Shown: one piece after another, positions 36,845 through 46,125 of the stretch
Position numbering within the stretch: position 1 is the first letter of the stretch
Layout: each line of letters begins with the position of its first letter
Source of the DNA: Owenweeksia sp. TMED14
GTDB taxonomy: Bacteria > Bacteroidota > Bacteroidia > Flavobacteriales > Schleiferiaceae
Assembly: GCA_949529985.1 (NCBI GenBank)
Contig: CATIRS010000049.1
Location: 54,367-118,366, forward strand
DNA: 64,000 nucleotides
Direction: 5' to 3'
The notes under the pieces: model-generated
Told to the model about the DNA's origin: nothing
The model's input: the letters and a program-made list of their open reading frames with translations, nothing else
Database searches by the model: none
Position numbers and translations under genes: made by a program

Positions 36845-37516
36845 ATGGAGCCTAGCAGATCAGAGGAAGATAACTCACACCACAGCCACAGTTATGATAC
36901 GCCTCTAAAAGACAGTGCATTTGATAAAAGTGATGACGAAAAGATCCTCATTATTGAGAAACACATGGAAGGAATTTTGGAAACCCTTGGCATGGATCTC
37001 AACGACGATAGTCTTAAAGGAACACCTAAAAGAGTTGCAAAAATGTATGTGGAAGAAACTTTCGGTGGATTAAATCCTCTTAGAACTCCAAATTTAAATA
37101 CTTTCGAGAACACATATAAGTATGGCGAAATGCTTGTTGAGAAAAATATCGTGGTCTACTCAACCTGCGAGCACCACTTAATGCCTATCGTTGGGCGTGC
37201 GCACATTGCTTATCTCTCAAAAGATAAAGTCATAGGGTTGAGCAAAATGAATCGAATAGTTGATTTTTATGCAAAACGACCTCAAGTTCAAGAACGCTTA
37301 ACTCGCCAAATCAGTGCAGCTCTTCAAAAGGCCTTGGGTACTGATGACGTAGCTGTATTAATTGACGCAAAGCATCTGTGCGTTAATGCCAGAGGGATCC
37401 GTGATATTGATTCAAGTACAGTCACCGTAGAATATGGTGGAAGATTTAAAAATGAAGATGAATTAAAGACATCGTTCTTAACTTACAGTAAGTTAAAAAC
37501 TGATTTTGGTGATTAA
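36845..37516 (+). CDS. folE: GTP cyclohydrolase I
   Basis: First step of tetrahydrofolate/pterin synthesis: GTP to 7,8-dihydroneopterin triphosphate. 223 residues. Zinc ligands are visible in YSTCEHHLMPIVGRAHIAY (Cys and His) and KHLCVNARGIRD (Cys). GLSKMNRIVDFYAKRPQVQE is the conserved substrate-binding segment. The N-terminal ~30 residues are a His/Ser/Asp-rich extension. The cysS ATG begins one base after its stop codon, so the two genes are co-transcribed. Confidence 0.97.
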   Translation: MEPSRSEEDNSHHSHSYDTPLKDSAFDKSDDEKILIIEKHMEGILETLGMDLNDDSLKGTPKRVAKMYVEETFGGLNPLRTPNLNTFENTYKYGEMLVEKNIVVYSTCEHHLMPIVGRAHIAYLSKDKVIGLSKMNRIVDFYAKRPQVQERLTRQISAALQKALGTDDVAVLIDAKHLCVNARGIRDIDSSTVTVEYGGRFKNEDELKTSFLTYSKLKTDFGD

Positions 37517-37517
37517 A

Positions 37518-39008
37518 ATGCAAAAGTTACATATTTACGACAGCCTTAGTTCAAAGCTCAAAACATTTTCTCCCATCAAAAAAGGAAAAGTTGGCATGTA
37601 TGTATGTGGGCCTACGGTTTACAGCGATGTTCATCTTGGGAATGTAAGAACTTTCTTGAGCTTTGATTTGATATTTAGATACCTAAAATATTTAGGTTAT
37701 CAAGTAAGATATGTCCGAAACATTACAGATGTAGGTCACTTAGTTGATGATATTGACGAAGGCGAAGACAAAATTGGTCTAAAGGCGAAAATTGAAAGTC
37801 TTGAGCCAATGGAAATAGTACAACGCTATAGCCGTGGTTTCCATGATGTAATGAGAGCATTTAATGCTTTGCCCCCTTCCATAGAGCCTACTGCAACAGG
37901 TCATATCATCGAGCAAATAGAAATAGCAAAAAAATTATTAAAAACGGGATTTGCTTATGAAGCTAATGGTTCAGTTTACTTCGATGTTGTCCACTACAAT
38001 AAGAATAATTCTTATGGCGAACTATCCGGCCGGAATATCGATGATCTAATCCATGGTTCACGTGCCCTAGATGGTCAATCAGACAAACATTCTCCATTGG
38101 ATTTTGCTATTTGGAAAAAAGCTTCGAAAGAACATATTATGCGTTGGCCCAGCCCTTGGAGTGATGGATTCCCTGGATGGCATCTTGAATGCTCTGCCAT
38201 GAGCGCAAAATACCTTGGCAATTGTTTTGATATTCATGGTGGAGGGATGGATTTGAAATTTCCACATCACGAATGCGAAATAGCGCAAAACAATGGAGCA
38301 AATGGTAAAAAAGGGGCAAATAATTGGCTACATACAAATATGCTCACTCTGAATGGCAAAAGAATGTCAAAATCTACGGGTAACGTGCTTCTTCCAGGAG
38401 AATTATTAAGTGGTGAATCTCCTCATCTAAGCAGATCATATTCTGCAAATTCGGCACGCTTCTTCATTCATCAAGCTCACTATCGATCAATTTTAGACTT
38501 TAGTGACGAAGCCCTTCAAGCAGCAGATAAAGGTTTTTTCAGATTAAAAACATCTTTAGATATTTTAAAAAATCGATCAAAATCCGGACATGAAAATGGA
38601 AGTTTTGATGTAAAAGCTTGGAATGCTTCTTGTGAGTCCGCTATGAATAACGATTTCAATAGCCCTAAGTTGATTGCAATTCTCTTCGAAGCTGTTAAAG
38701 TAATTCAAAGTGATTCAAAAGATCCGACTATTCTAGGCGATAATGGAGCATCCATCCTTGCTAAAAATATGGATATATGGATGGAAGATGTTTTAGGATT
38801 AACCAGTGAATATCAAGGCGACTCCAATATTTATAAAACTGCATTAGAGTCGGCAATGGAAATTATCATTGATGCTAGAAAAGATGCTCGAGATAAAAAA
38901 GAATGGAATAAAAGTGATGACATAAGGAAAAGACTAGCTTCCGGAGGTATTCACCTGAAAGACGGAGCAGATGAAAGTCAATTTTCTATAGGTCATGATT
39001 ATACTTAA
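37518..39008 (+). CDS. cysS: Cysteinyl-tRNA synthetase
   Basis: Charges tRNA-Cys, 496 residues from the ATG at 37518 (in-frame TTG/GTG codons lie just upstream but overlap folE). The zinc site is [16 protein letters not shown] and HHECEIAQ. The HIGH-type motif is [11 protein letters not shown] and the KMSKS motif is KRMSKSTGN. The C-terminal helical and anticodon domains are complete. It starts one base after folE and overlaps yidD by 14 bases. Confidence 0.97.
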   Translation: MQKLHIYDSLSSKLKTFSPIKKGKVGMYVCGPTVYSDVHLGNVRTFLSFDLIFRYLKYLGYQVRYVRNITDVGHLVDDIDEGEDKIGLKAKIESLEPMEIVQRYSRGFHDVMRAFNALPPSIEPTATGHIIEQIEIAKKLLKTGFAYEANGSVYFDVVHYNKNNSYGELSGRNIDDLIHGSRALDGQSDKHSPLDFAIWKKASKEHIMRWPSPWSDGFPGWHLECSAMSAKYLGNCFDIHGGGMDLKFPHHECEIAQNNGANGKKGANNWLHTNMLTLNGKRMSKSTGNVLLPGELLSGESPHLSRSYSANSARFFIHQAHYRSILDFSDEALQAADKGFFRLKTSLDILKNRSKSGHENGSFDVKAWNASCESAMNNDFNSPKLIAILFEAVKVIQSDSKDPTILGDNGASILAKNMDIWMEDVLGLTSEYQGDSNIYKTALESAMEIIIDARKDARDKKEWNKSDDIRKRLASGGIHLKDGADESQFSIGHDYT

Positions 39009-39252
39009 GTTCTTAATTAGTCTTCCATTACTATTTTTGATTGGAATATATAAATTTGTTATTTCGCCATTAACAATGCCATCTTGCCGCCACTCCCCAT
39101 CTTGCTCCTCCTACGCGACTGAAATGATATATGAGTGGGGACCTCTTAAAGGTGGATGGCTATCTCTTCTGCGAATTTTGCGCTGTCATCCATGGGGTAC
39201 ATATGGATATGATCCAATAAAAAAAAACCCAGATAAACATATTACTAATTGA
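38995..39252 (+). CDS. yidD: Membrane protein insertion efficiency factor YidD
   Basis: Small membrane-associated protein, 85 residues, thought to help YidC-dependent insertion. It has an N-terminal hydrophobic helix and the conserved core [40 protein letters not shown], and [16 protein letters not shown]. It is usually next to rnpA and yidC in other phyla; here it follows cysS, overlapping by 14 bases. Confidence 0.95.
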   Translation: MIILKFLISLPLLFLIGIYKFVISPLTMPSCRHSPSCSSYATEMIYEWGPLKGGWLSLLRILRCHPWGTYGYDPIKKNPDKHITN

Positions 39253-39326
39253 GTTTATTGATTTAATTATGTTTTCGGAAAATATATGTAGGTCCAAATT
39301 TAATCTACTCTAGTTATCTTCGTTTT

Positions 39327-40391
39327 ATGTTATTGACTTTAACTTGGGCTGCAGAAAGAGGATTTGAAATTGGACCGCTTTTCCTACGCTATTATCAAAT
39401 ACTATTTTTCACTGGGTTCCTAGGTGGTTTCTACTTAATGAAACGCTATTTTCAAAAAGAAGGATTGCAACAGGAAATTCTTGATAATTTACTAGTATAC
39501 ACTGTTATCTCCACAATAATTGGTGCTCGACTGGGCCATGTTTTTTTCTATGATTGGGCGTATTATAGACTTAATATTGGAGAGATTTTTATGCCCTGGA
39601 AAGGCGGTCTAGCATCTCATGGCGCAGCAATAGTGATCCCTTTAGCACTTTATTATTTCTCTAAAACAAATTTACAAAAGACAAAAAATAGTTTTTTGTG
39701 GCTAATGGATCGTGTTGTGATTGCAGTTGCTTTAGCTGGAGCTTTAATTAGAGTAGGTAATTTTACGAATTCCGAAATTTATGGTGACCCAGTAAATCAT
39801 TCAACTGAAACTGTTTTCTTGAGACCGGTATTGGATTACTTCGATTCATACTTTTCCTATGCAATAGATAAAACTGAATTCCACTATAATAATAACCATA
39901 TTAGTACTGATAGCTTAGATCTACCAGAATATGAAATGATTATAACCCCTGCCGAGGGTGTTACAATTGGAGCTATACAATCTCTTCTTGAAGTTCACAT
40001 GATGCCACTGTTTAACCGACAAAGTAAGGATAACAGGCATCTCTATATACCTGAAAATGCATATTTCACTCCCATTGGGGATAGCCGATATAAGCTTAAA
40101 CTTTATGGAATCCCAAGATTTCCATCTCAAATATTTGAAGCTATAGGATATTTCATGATTTTCTTGACTCTTTTTATATTTGGAGAAAGAAGACAATTAG
40201 AATATCACGGAAGAATATTTGGCTTTTTTCTTATTTTAATCTTTGGTTTTAGAATTGCCATAGAATTCTTAAAAGCAAATCAAAAACAATTTGAAGCTAG
40301 CCTTGATTTTAATATGGGACAGATCTTAAGTCTTCCTCTTGTTTTGATTGGGCTCTATCTTATAATTAGATCATTTCGGACTCATTCTTAA
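39327..40391 (+). CDS. lgt: Prolipoprotein diacylglyceryl transferase, with a large insertion
   Basis: Transfers diacylglycerol from phosphatidylglycerol to the lipobox Cys of prolipoproteins, in the inner membrane. 354 residues, longer than the usual ~270-300. Conserved parts are KGGLASHGAAIVIPLALYY (GGLxxHG) and the signature IRVGNFTNSEIYGDPV (residues ~141-156). PRFPSQIFEAIGYF then corresponds to the PRHPSQLYE motif. Between the last two (~158-262) lies a hydrophilic segment of about 100 residues, probably periplasmic. About seven hydrophobic helices are visible. Several lipoproteins in the window are possible clients. Confidence 0.93.
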   Translation: MLLTLTWAAERGFEIGPLFLRYYQILFFTGFLGGFYLMKRYFQKEGLQQEILDNLLVYTVISTIIGARLGHVFFYDWAYYRLNIGEIFMPWKGGLASHGAAIVIPLALYYFSKTNLQKTKNSFLWLMDRVVIAVALAGALIRVGNFTNSEIYGDPVNHSTETVFLRPVLDYFDSYFSYAIDKTEFHYNNNHISTDSLDLPEYEMIITPAEGVTIGAIQSLLEVHMMPLFNRQSKDNRHLYIPENAYFTPIGDSRYKLKLYGIPRFPSQIFEAIGYFMIFLTLFIFGERRQLEYHGRIFGFFLILIFGFRIAIEFLKANQKQFEASLDFNMGQILSLPLVLIGLYLIIRSFRTHS

Positions 40392-40395
40392 AAAA

Positions 40396-40926
40396 ATGAA
40401 AAAAAACCTCATTAAAAACTTAGGAAAATTATTAATATTTCTTGCGCTATGTGTCTTTTTATATACTCAAATAGCTCCATCCTTGAGTCCCCAAAAATCT
40501 AATATTTCAGAAAATCTCCGAGACAGAACATTTGAACCAACTTTTTCCGAGGAAGGAACTGGCTTTTTTTCTGACTCAAATGGTGATGAAATAGCTTCAT
40601 TCCGACTAGAATTAGCAGAATCTAACAATGAGGTTCAGATAGGTATGATGTGGAGGAAAACTATGGAAGCAGACATGGGAATGTTATTTATTATGCCGGA
40701 AGAAAAGAATCAAAGTTTTTGGATGAAAAATACGTATTTGCCATTGGATATAATCTACATCAACAAAAAAAAAGAAGTTGTGAGTATACAAGAGAATGCA
40801 AAACCTATGAATGAAAGACCTCTACCATCAATTGGTCCAGCAATTTTTATTTTAGAGATACCAGGAGGAACAAGCTCAAAATTGGGCATAAAACCAGGAA
40901 ATAAATGGACATGGAAAAAATTCTAA
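40396..40926 (+). CDS. DUF192 family exported protein
   Basis: 176 residues. An N-terminal membrane helix or signal anchor (LIKNLGKLLIFLALCVFLYT) is followed by a DUF192 domain. That domain is visible as RLELAESNNEVQIGMMWRKT, MGMLFIMPEEKNQSFWMKNT, and LPLDIIYINKKKEVVSIQEN. It ends with ILEIPGGTSSKLGIKPG. The family is small and of unknown function. It lies 4 bases after lgt and overlaps the next gene by 22 bases, so it is co-transcribed with both. Confidence 0.88.
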   Translation: MKKNLIKNLGKLLIFLALCVFLYTQIAPSLSPQKSNISENLRDRTFEPTFSEEGTGFFSDSNGDEIASFRLELAESNNEVQIGMMWRKTMEADMGMLFIMPEEKNQSFWMKNTYLPLDIIYINKKKEVVSIQENAKPMNERPLPSIGPAIFILEIPGGTSSKLGIKPGNKWTWKKF

Positions 40927-42293
40927 AAACAATACTCATAATATTCTTTATAGCTCTTAATTTTAAATCTAAAGGACAAAACATTACTACCAAAGATCAC
41001 AGTAAAGAAATTGTAGATAATTATCAATGGATAACTTATCCGCTAAGCACGCAAAATAAACCACATGAATGGGCTTGTGAGCCAAGTATATCAGCAAACC
41101 CAATAGGGAAAGAAATCATTGCTGGATCTGTATTAGATCAAATCCATAGAACCAATCAAAATGGAGCATCAGATTCAAAGAATTGGAGTCATCAAACTTT
41201 AAAATCACCATTTGGTGTTTGGGGAGATCCAATTTTACAATACGATAATGATGGCCGAGTATATTTTCTTCATCTATCAACTCCAAATGGTAAAAAAGAT
41301 GGTGACTATCTCGACAGGATCGTACTACAATATTCAGATGATCATGGAATAAATTGGACCAGCGGAAGTAGCATCGGCTATAATCCGCCAAAAGATCAAG
41401 ACAAGGAAGGTATTGCCGTTGATAAAAATAATGTGCTCCACGTATCATGGACTGAATTTGACAAATATGGAGAGGTTGATAAATCTCTGTATCGCTCAAG
41501 AATTAGATACTCTCAATCAATAGATCGAGGCGAAACATGGTCACAAGCAATTACTATTTCTTCAAAAGAAGGAGATTGTATTGATGATGATGCGACTACA
41601 GAAGGCGCTATTCCTGCCGTCGATCCGTCTATAGGTGTTGTTGTAATATGGAGTGTTGAAGACACTATTTGGTTGAATCGTTCAAATGATGATGGAGCTA
41701 TTACTTGGCTACAAAACGAACAACCTATTGTTACTCAAGTTGGAGGCTGGGCTCAAGAAATACCAGGATTTGGTCGTGCAAATGGAATGCCAATTTCACA
41801 ATTCTTACCAAACGGAGAATTGCATTTAGTATTTGGCGAGCAGTCGGATATGAAATCATGGTTGATTCATATGACGTCAATAGATGGTGGAAAATCGTGG
41901 TCTAAAAAAGAAAAAATACCTTCACCAAAGGGTGTTATTCATCATTTCATGCCCTGGTTCACGGCCGACAGCAGCAATAATTCTCTTCATATTATAGCTT
42001 ATGGTGAAACAGATACAACTACTTGGGAAACACAAGCTTATCACACTTACAGTTATGATAACGGAAAAACTTGGGAACATCATGCCCTGGAAGAATCATT
42101 CTCCCCAACACCGGATCATTTTTTTGGAGATTACAATGGTATCGTTGCCCATCCAAAAAGTGGAATACATATGGTTTGGACTCAACAAGTTAATGGAGTT
42201 AATTCAATTTTTTATGGAAACATGTCATTTGACAAAAAAATTAAAGCTGTAGACGAACCAATCAAAAAAAAGAAAAAAAGATCTAAAGAATGA
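40905..42293 (+). CDS. Secreted BNR-repeat (sialidase-fold) protein
   Basis: 462 residues, exported by an N-terminal signal (MEKILKTILIIFFIALNFKSKGQ). Two ATGs, at 40905 and 40911, both fit. Asp-box repeats are YSDDHGINWTSG, SIDRGETWSQAI, SIDGGKSWSKKEK and SYDNGKTWEHHA. This indicates a six-bladed beta-propeller of the sialidase fold. The sialidase Arg triad and nucleophile Tyr are not clearly identifiable, so enzyme activity is not claimed. The C-terminus is a short Lys-rich tail (KKKKKRSKE). It overlaps DUF192 by 22 bases and pepE by 4. Confidence 0.8.
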   Translation: MDMEKILKTILIIFFIALNFKSKGQNITTKDHSKEIVDNYQWITYPLSTQNKPHEWACEPSISANPIGKEIIAGSVLDQIHRTNQNGASDSKNWSHQTLKSPFGVWGDPILQYDNDGRVYFLHLSTPNGKKDGDYLDRIVLQYSDDHGINWTSGSSIGYNPPKDQDKEGIAVDKNNVLHVSWTEFDKYGEVDKSLYRSRIRYSQSIDRGETWSQAITISSKEGDCIDDDATTEGAIPAVDPSIGVVVIWSVEDTIWLNRSNDDGAITWLQNEQPIVTQVGGWAQEIPGFGRANGMPISQFLPNGELHLVFGEQSDMKSWLIHMTSIDGGKSWSKKEKIPSPKGVIHHFMPWFTADSSNNSLHIIAYGETDTTTWETQAYHTYSYDNGKTWEHHALEESFSPTPDHFFGDYNGIVAHPKSGIHMVWTQQVNGVNSIFYGNMSFDKKIKAVDEPIKKKKKRSKE

Positions 42294-42988
42294 AACTTCT
42301 ATTGGCTTCAACTTCCTCCATACATGGGCATTCCTATTTAAGCTATTTCAAGGATGCTTGGACCAGTCATTTTAAAGATATTCATGGACCAGTAGTATTT
42401 ATTCCTTACGCCAGACCAGGAGGACTATCATTAAAAAAATACACGCAAATTGCAGCTGCAGCATTTAATTCCCAGGGTATAGAATTAAGAGGGATTCAAA
42501 CTTTCGATAATCCCCAACAAGCTGTAGAAAATGCTGGAGGTTTTTTCTGTGGTGGCGGAAATACGTTTGTTTTACTTAAAACATTATTAGAAAACAAAAC
42601 CTATGAACATATAGATAGATCAGTTAGAGAAGGAAAACCATATATGGGGAGTTCAGCAGGTAGCAACATTGCTGGTAAAACCATTGGAACCACAAATGAT
42701 ATGCCGATAGTATATCCTCCGAAATTTGATTCTTTTAATTGGGTACCATTTAATATTAATCCGCATTATATAGATGGTAAAGCAAATACGACCCATAAAG
42801 GTGAGACCCGACAAACTAGAATTCAAGAATTTCATGAATTTAATGAGACACCTGTCCTAGGGCTGCGAGAAGGTTCTTGGATAGAGTCAGATGGAATTAA
42901 ACATGTTTTAAAAGGTGAGCTGTCTGCTCGCATTTTTCAGCCAAATAATGATCCTATTGAAATTCCTAATGGAATTCTCAGATTATAA
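42290..42988 (+). CDS. pepE: Dipeptidase E (alpha-aspartyl dipeptidase)
   Basis: Serine peptidase of family S51 that cleaves Asp-X dipeptides; 232 residues. MKLLLASTSSIHGHSYLSYF is the start, and PVVFIPYARPGGLSLKKY follows. GGGNTFVLLKTL is a family motif. YMGSSAGSNIAG contains the nucleophile Ser. FNINPHYID and HEFNETPVLGLREGSW provide the His/Asp/Glu region. It is translationally coupled (ATGA) to the BNR protein upstream. It lacks a signal, so it acts in the cytoplasm. Confidence 0.93.
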   Translation: MKLLLASTSSIHGHSYLSYFKDAWTSHFKDIHGPVVFIPYARPGGLSLKKYTQIAAAAFNSQGIELRGIQTFDNPQQAVENAGGFFCGGGNTFVLLKTLLENKTYEHIDRSVREGKPYMGSSAGSNIAGKTIGTTNDMPIVYPPKFDSFNWVPFNINPHYIDGKANTTHKGETRQTRIQEFHEFNETPVLGLREGSWIESDGIKHVLKGELSARIFQPNNDPIEIPNGILRL

Positions 42989-43043
42989 CTAATTACTCTT
43001 TTTACATTTAACGAAGAAGTACATTTACCAAGTGGACAATTAC

Positions 43044-44552
43044 GTGAGCAAATCTGTATTACTAATTCTAGATGGCTGGGGAATCGCCAAAAATCCTGAG
43101 GTATCTGCAATAGACTTAGCACGAACCCCGTTTGTTGATTCTCTCAAAGAAAAGTCAGCGACGTCTCAACTCCAAGCCTCAGGAATCTCCGTTGGTTTGC
43201 CGAAGGGACAAATGGGGAATTCAGAAGTTGGACATATGAACTTAGGCGCAGGACGTATTGTTTATCAAGATCTAGCAAAAATAAATTTAGCAATAACTGA
43301 AAAAAGTATAGCCTCAAATCAGATATTCCAAAATTTAATTAAGAAAGCCAAGGGGAAACGTTTGCATCTACTGGGGCTAGTGAGTGATGGTGGGGTTCAT
43401 AGCCATGTAAACCATCTTAAAGGATTACTTTCTCTATTTGCAGAAAACGGACTAAGAGATGTTAATTTACATGCTTTTACTGATGGACGCGACACAGACC
43501 CAAAGAGTGGCAAAAATTATTTAAATGATATAGAATCTCATATGGCCAGAACGACAGGGAAAGTTGTGAGTATTTGCGGCCGGTACTTTGCTATGGACCG
43601 AGACAATAGATGGGAGAGAATTCAAAAAGCATACAATCTCCTCACGCTAGGTGAAGGTCGAAAATTTGACGGGAGTGCTTCCGATGCCATACAATCTGCA
43701 TACGACTTAGATCAGACGGATGAATTTATTTTACCAATACAAACAAAACCCATTCGTATTATCGATGGAGATGTTGTCTTGTTCTTTAATTTTCGAACAG
43801 ATCGAGGAAGACAATTAACCAGAGCACTAAGTCAACGAGATTATTTCGATTTCGGTATGTCAAAATTAAAAACTGACTTTTTCACGCTAACACAATATGA
43901 TAAAACATTTGACGGAATTCAAGTAATATTTGAAAAAGAAAACCTCAAAAATACTATTGGTGAGGTACTTGAAAAAGCAGGTAAAAATCAGATTAGAATT
44001 GCAGAAACGGAAAAATACCCTCATGTTACATTCTTTTTCTCTGGAGGCCGAGAAGAAGAATTTCGCTATGAAAAAAGAATTTTATGTCCATCCCCAAGGG
44101 TCGCTACATATGACTTACAACCCGAGATGAGCGCATTGAAAATTTGCGATGCTATTTTACCAGAGTTAGAAAAAGAGTCGACGGATTTTATCTGCTTAAA
44201 TTTTGCAAACCCTGATATGGTTGGGCATACTGGAAAAATTGAAGCAGCAATTAAAGCTGTTGAAACTGTGGATGCTTGTACTCAGAAAATTGTAGAAATT
44301 GGCTTAAAACATAATTATACTTTTTTCATCCTCGCTGATCATGGAAATGCGGATTGTATGATTAACCCTGACGGCAGCCCTAATACGGCACATACAACTC
44401 AGCCAGTTCCATTTCATGTGATCTCAAATAGAACATTTGATTTCAAATTAAATAATGGTGTTTTAGGCGACGTTTCGCCAACAATTTTAGATTGGATGGG
44501 AATTGATCAACCTGGAGAAATGACTGGAAAATCTTTGATCATTAAGTTATGA
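43044..44552 (+). CDS. gpmI: Cofactor-independent phosphoglycerate mutase
   Basis: Interconverts 3- and 2-phosphoglycerate in glycolysis with two Mn ions; ~502 residues. SVLLILDGWGIAKNPEVSAI holds the first Asp. QMGNSEVGHMNLGAGR carries the phosphorylated Ser, and FTDGRDTDPKSG the Arg/Asp set. FANPDMVGHTG and LADHGNADCM are the metal-binding Asp/His motifs. No ATG is present at the start. GTG at 43044 gives MSKSVLLILDGWG, as in relatives, whereas GTG at 43032 would add four residues. Enolase, the next step, is elsewhere in the window. Confidence 0.95.
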   Translation: MSKSVLLILDGWGIAKNPEVSAIDLARTPFVDSLKEKSATSQLQASGISVGLPKGQMGNSEVGHMNLGAGRIVYQDLAKINLAITEKSIASNQIFQNLIKKAKGKRLHLLGLVSDGGVHSHVNHLKGLLSLFAENGLRDVNLHAFTDGRDTDPKSGKNYLNDIESHMARTTGKVVSICGRYFAMDRDNRWERIQKAYNLLTLGEGRKFDGSASDAIQSAYDLDQTDEFILPIQTKPIRIIDGDVVLFFNFRTDRGRQLTRALSQRDYFDFGMSKLKTDFFTLTQYDKTFDGIQVIFEKENLKNTIGEVLEKAGKNQIRIAETEKYPHVTFFFSGGREEEFRYEKRILCPSPRVATYDLQPEMSALKICDAILPELEKESTDFICLNFANPDMVGHTGKIEAAIKAVETVDACTQKIVEIGLKHNYTFFILADHGNADCMINPDGSPNTAHTTQPVPFHVISNRTFDFKLNNGVLGDVSPTILDWMGIDQPGEMTGKSLIIKL

Positions 44553-45346
44553 TAGTTTTAAAAACAAATGAAGAGATAGAGCGAATACGTACAAGTGCTC
44601 TAATGGTTTCAAAAACTCTTGGAATGCTGGCAACAGAAATAAGTCCTGGAGTAACATCCATTCACTTAGATAATCTTGCAGAAGCTTTTATACGAGATCA
44701 TGGAGGAATACCTGGATTTTTAGGGATGTATGGATTCCCCAATACATTGTGTACATCAATAAATAACGAAGTGGTGCATGGAATACCTTCAAATAAACCA
44801 CTTAAAGAAGGTGATGTAATTTCCATTGACTGCGGAGTTCTTTATGATGAATTCTATGGGGATCATGCATATACATTTGCTGTAGGTGAGGTGTCAAACG
44901 ACATTAAAGAACTATTAGATGTTACGAAAGAATCTCTTTATAAAGGGATTTCAGCTATGCGTAGGGGAAATAGAATTGGAGATATAGGCAATGCAATCCA
45001 ACGGCATTGTGAAAATAAAGGTTACGGCGTCGTTCGAGAATTAGTGGGACACGGTTTAGGAAAAAAACTACATGAAGATCCCCAAGTTCCAAATTATGGA
45101 AAAAGAGGATCTGGTAAACTATTGCAAGATGGTATGGTCTTAGCCATTGAACCCATGGTTAACCTTGGAACACATCGTGTGCGTCAACTAAAAGATGGCT
45201 GGAGTATTGTTACTGGAGATGAAAAAGTATCCGCACATTTTGAACATGACGTCGCCATCATAGATGGCCGGCCAGAAATATTATCTACGTTTGACTTTAT
45301 ATACGATGCTCTTGGCGTTATTAAAAAAGATATAGTAATAAAATGA
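44549..45346 (+). CDS. map: Type I methionine aminopeptidase
   Basis: Removes the N-terminal Met from new proteins; 265 residues. The five metal ligands are visible: Asp in SIDCGVLYDEF and in YGDHAYTF, His in ELVGHGLGKKLHEDPQVPNY, Glu in LAIEPMVNLG, and Glu in SAHFEHDVAI. The start is fixed by the 4-base ATGA overlap with gpmI, and the end overlaps the methyltransferase by 4 bases. The usual neighbour secY/infA is not adjacent here. Confidence 0.96.
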   Translation: MIVLKTNEEIERIRTSALMVSKTLGMLATEISPGVTSIHLDNLAEAFIRDHGGIPGFLGMYGFPNTLCTSINNEVVHGIPSNKPLKEGDVISIDCGVLYDEFYGDHAYTFAVGEVSNDIKELLDVTKESLYKGISAMRRGNRIGDIGNAIQRHCENKGYGVVRELVGHGLGKKLHEDPQVPNYGKRGSGKLLQDGMVLAIEPMVNLGTHRVRQLKDGWSIVTGDEKVSAHFEHDVAIIDGRPEILSTFDFIYDALGVIKKDIVIK

Positions 45347-46104
45347 TTGAATTAGCTCTAAAGTTGATACCTAGACCCTGGCTTATCCGTATTAGCTCAA
45401 TAATGCGTATAGTTGGACCGGTTATATATTTTGGATCAAATTTTACAGATCCTATTGACAATCGGAAATATCGAAAATTCTTACCTTACGGCTATGGTGG
45501 AAGAATTCGAAAGAATGCCATGAGTCCCGGTACAAATTCATTGGAGCGACACCGTCTACTTTATCTCTACCTTCAGCGTTTCACAGATTTTTTTACTGCT
45601 CCGCATCACTTATTACATATTGCTCCTGAACAATGTTTTCATTATCGATTCAAAAAACTACCAAACCTTAAAGTCACTTCTGGAGATATAGAATCTCCAT
45701 TAGCAGATATGCACTTTGACTTGCACAGTATTCCATTAAATGATAATAGTTTTGATATCATTTTCTGTAATCACGTCCTAGAACATGTAAAAGATGATTT
45801 GAAGTGTTTGAGTGAACTTCATAGAGTTATGAAACCCGGAGGATGGGGTATTTTTCAGGTGCCATTTGTAGATGGAATTAAAAAGACAGACGAAGACCCT
45901 TCAATAGAAGACCCAGCAGAAAGAGAAAGGCGTTTTCTACAATATGATCATGTAAGGCTCTATGGAGAAGACTACCCTGAAAGGTTGGAATCCATTGGTT
46001 TTCGAGTTGAAACCATAATTTTAGGAAGATCTCTATCCACAGAAGAAGTTATCCGTTATTCCTTACCTAAAAACGAGCCTCTTTACATCTGTCATAAAGA
46101 TTAA
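45343..46104 (+). CDS. Class I SAM-dependent methyltransferase
   Basis: 253 residues, methyltransferase_11-type. LLHIAPEQCFHYRFKKLPNL is the SAM-binding motif I region, TSGDIESPLADMHFDLHSIP is the acidic loop, and FDIIFCNHVLEHVKDDLKCL is motif II/III. RVMKPGGWGIFQVPF is typical. LQYDHVRLYGEDYPERLESI is a late family block. The N-terminal 60 residues may touch the membrane (LIRISSIMRIVGPVIYFG). The substrate is unknown. It overlaps map by 4 bases, so it is the last gene of the pepE-gpmI-map run. Confidence 0.85.
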   Translation: MIELALKLIPRPWLIRISSIMRIVGPVIYFGSNFTDPIDNRKYRKFLPYGYGGRIRKNAMSPGTNSLERHRLLYLYLQRFTDFFTAPHHLLHIAPEQCFHYRFKKLPNLKVTSGDIESPLADMHFDLHSIPLNDNSFDIIFCNHVLEHVKDDLKCLSELHRVMKPGGWGIFQVPFVDGIKKTDEDPSIEDPAERERRFLQYDHVRLYGEDYPERLESIGFRVETIILGRSLSTEEVIRYSLPKNEPLYICHKD

Positions 46105-46125
46105 TAAGTCATTTCCAAGAGATAA

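Noticed and set aside
40905-42293. Functional sialidase
   Set aside because: Asp boxes show the propeller fold, but the arginine triad and catalytic tyrosine could not be identified.
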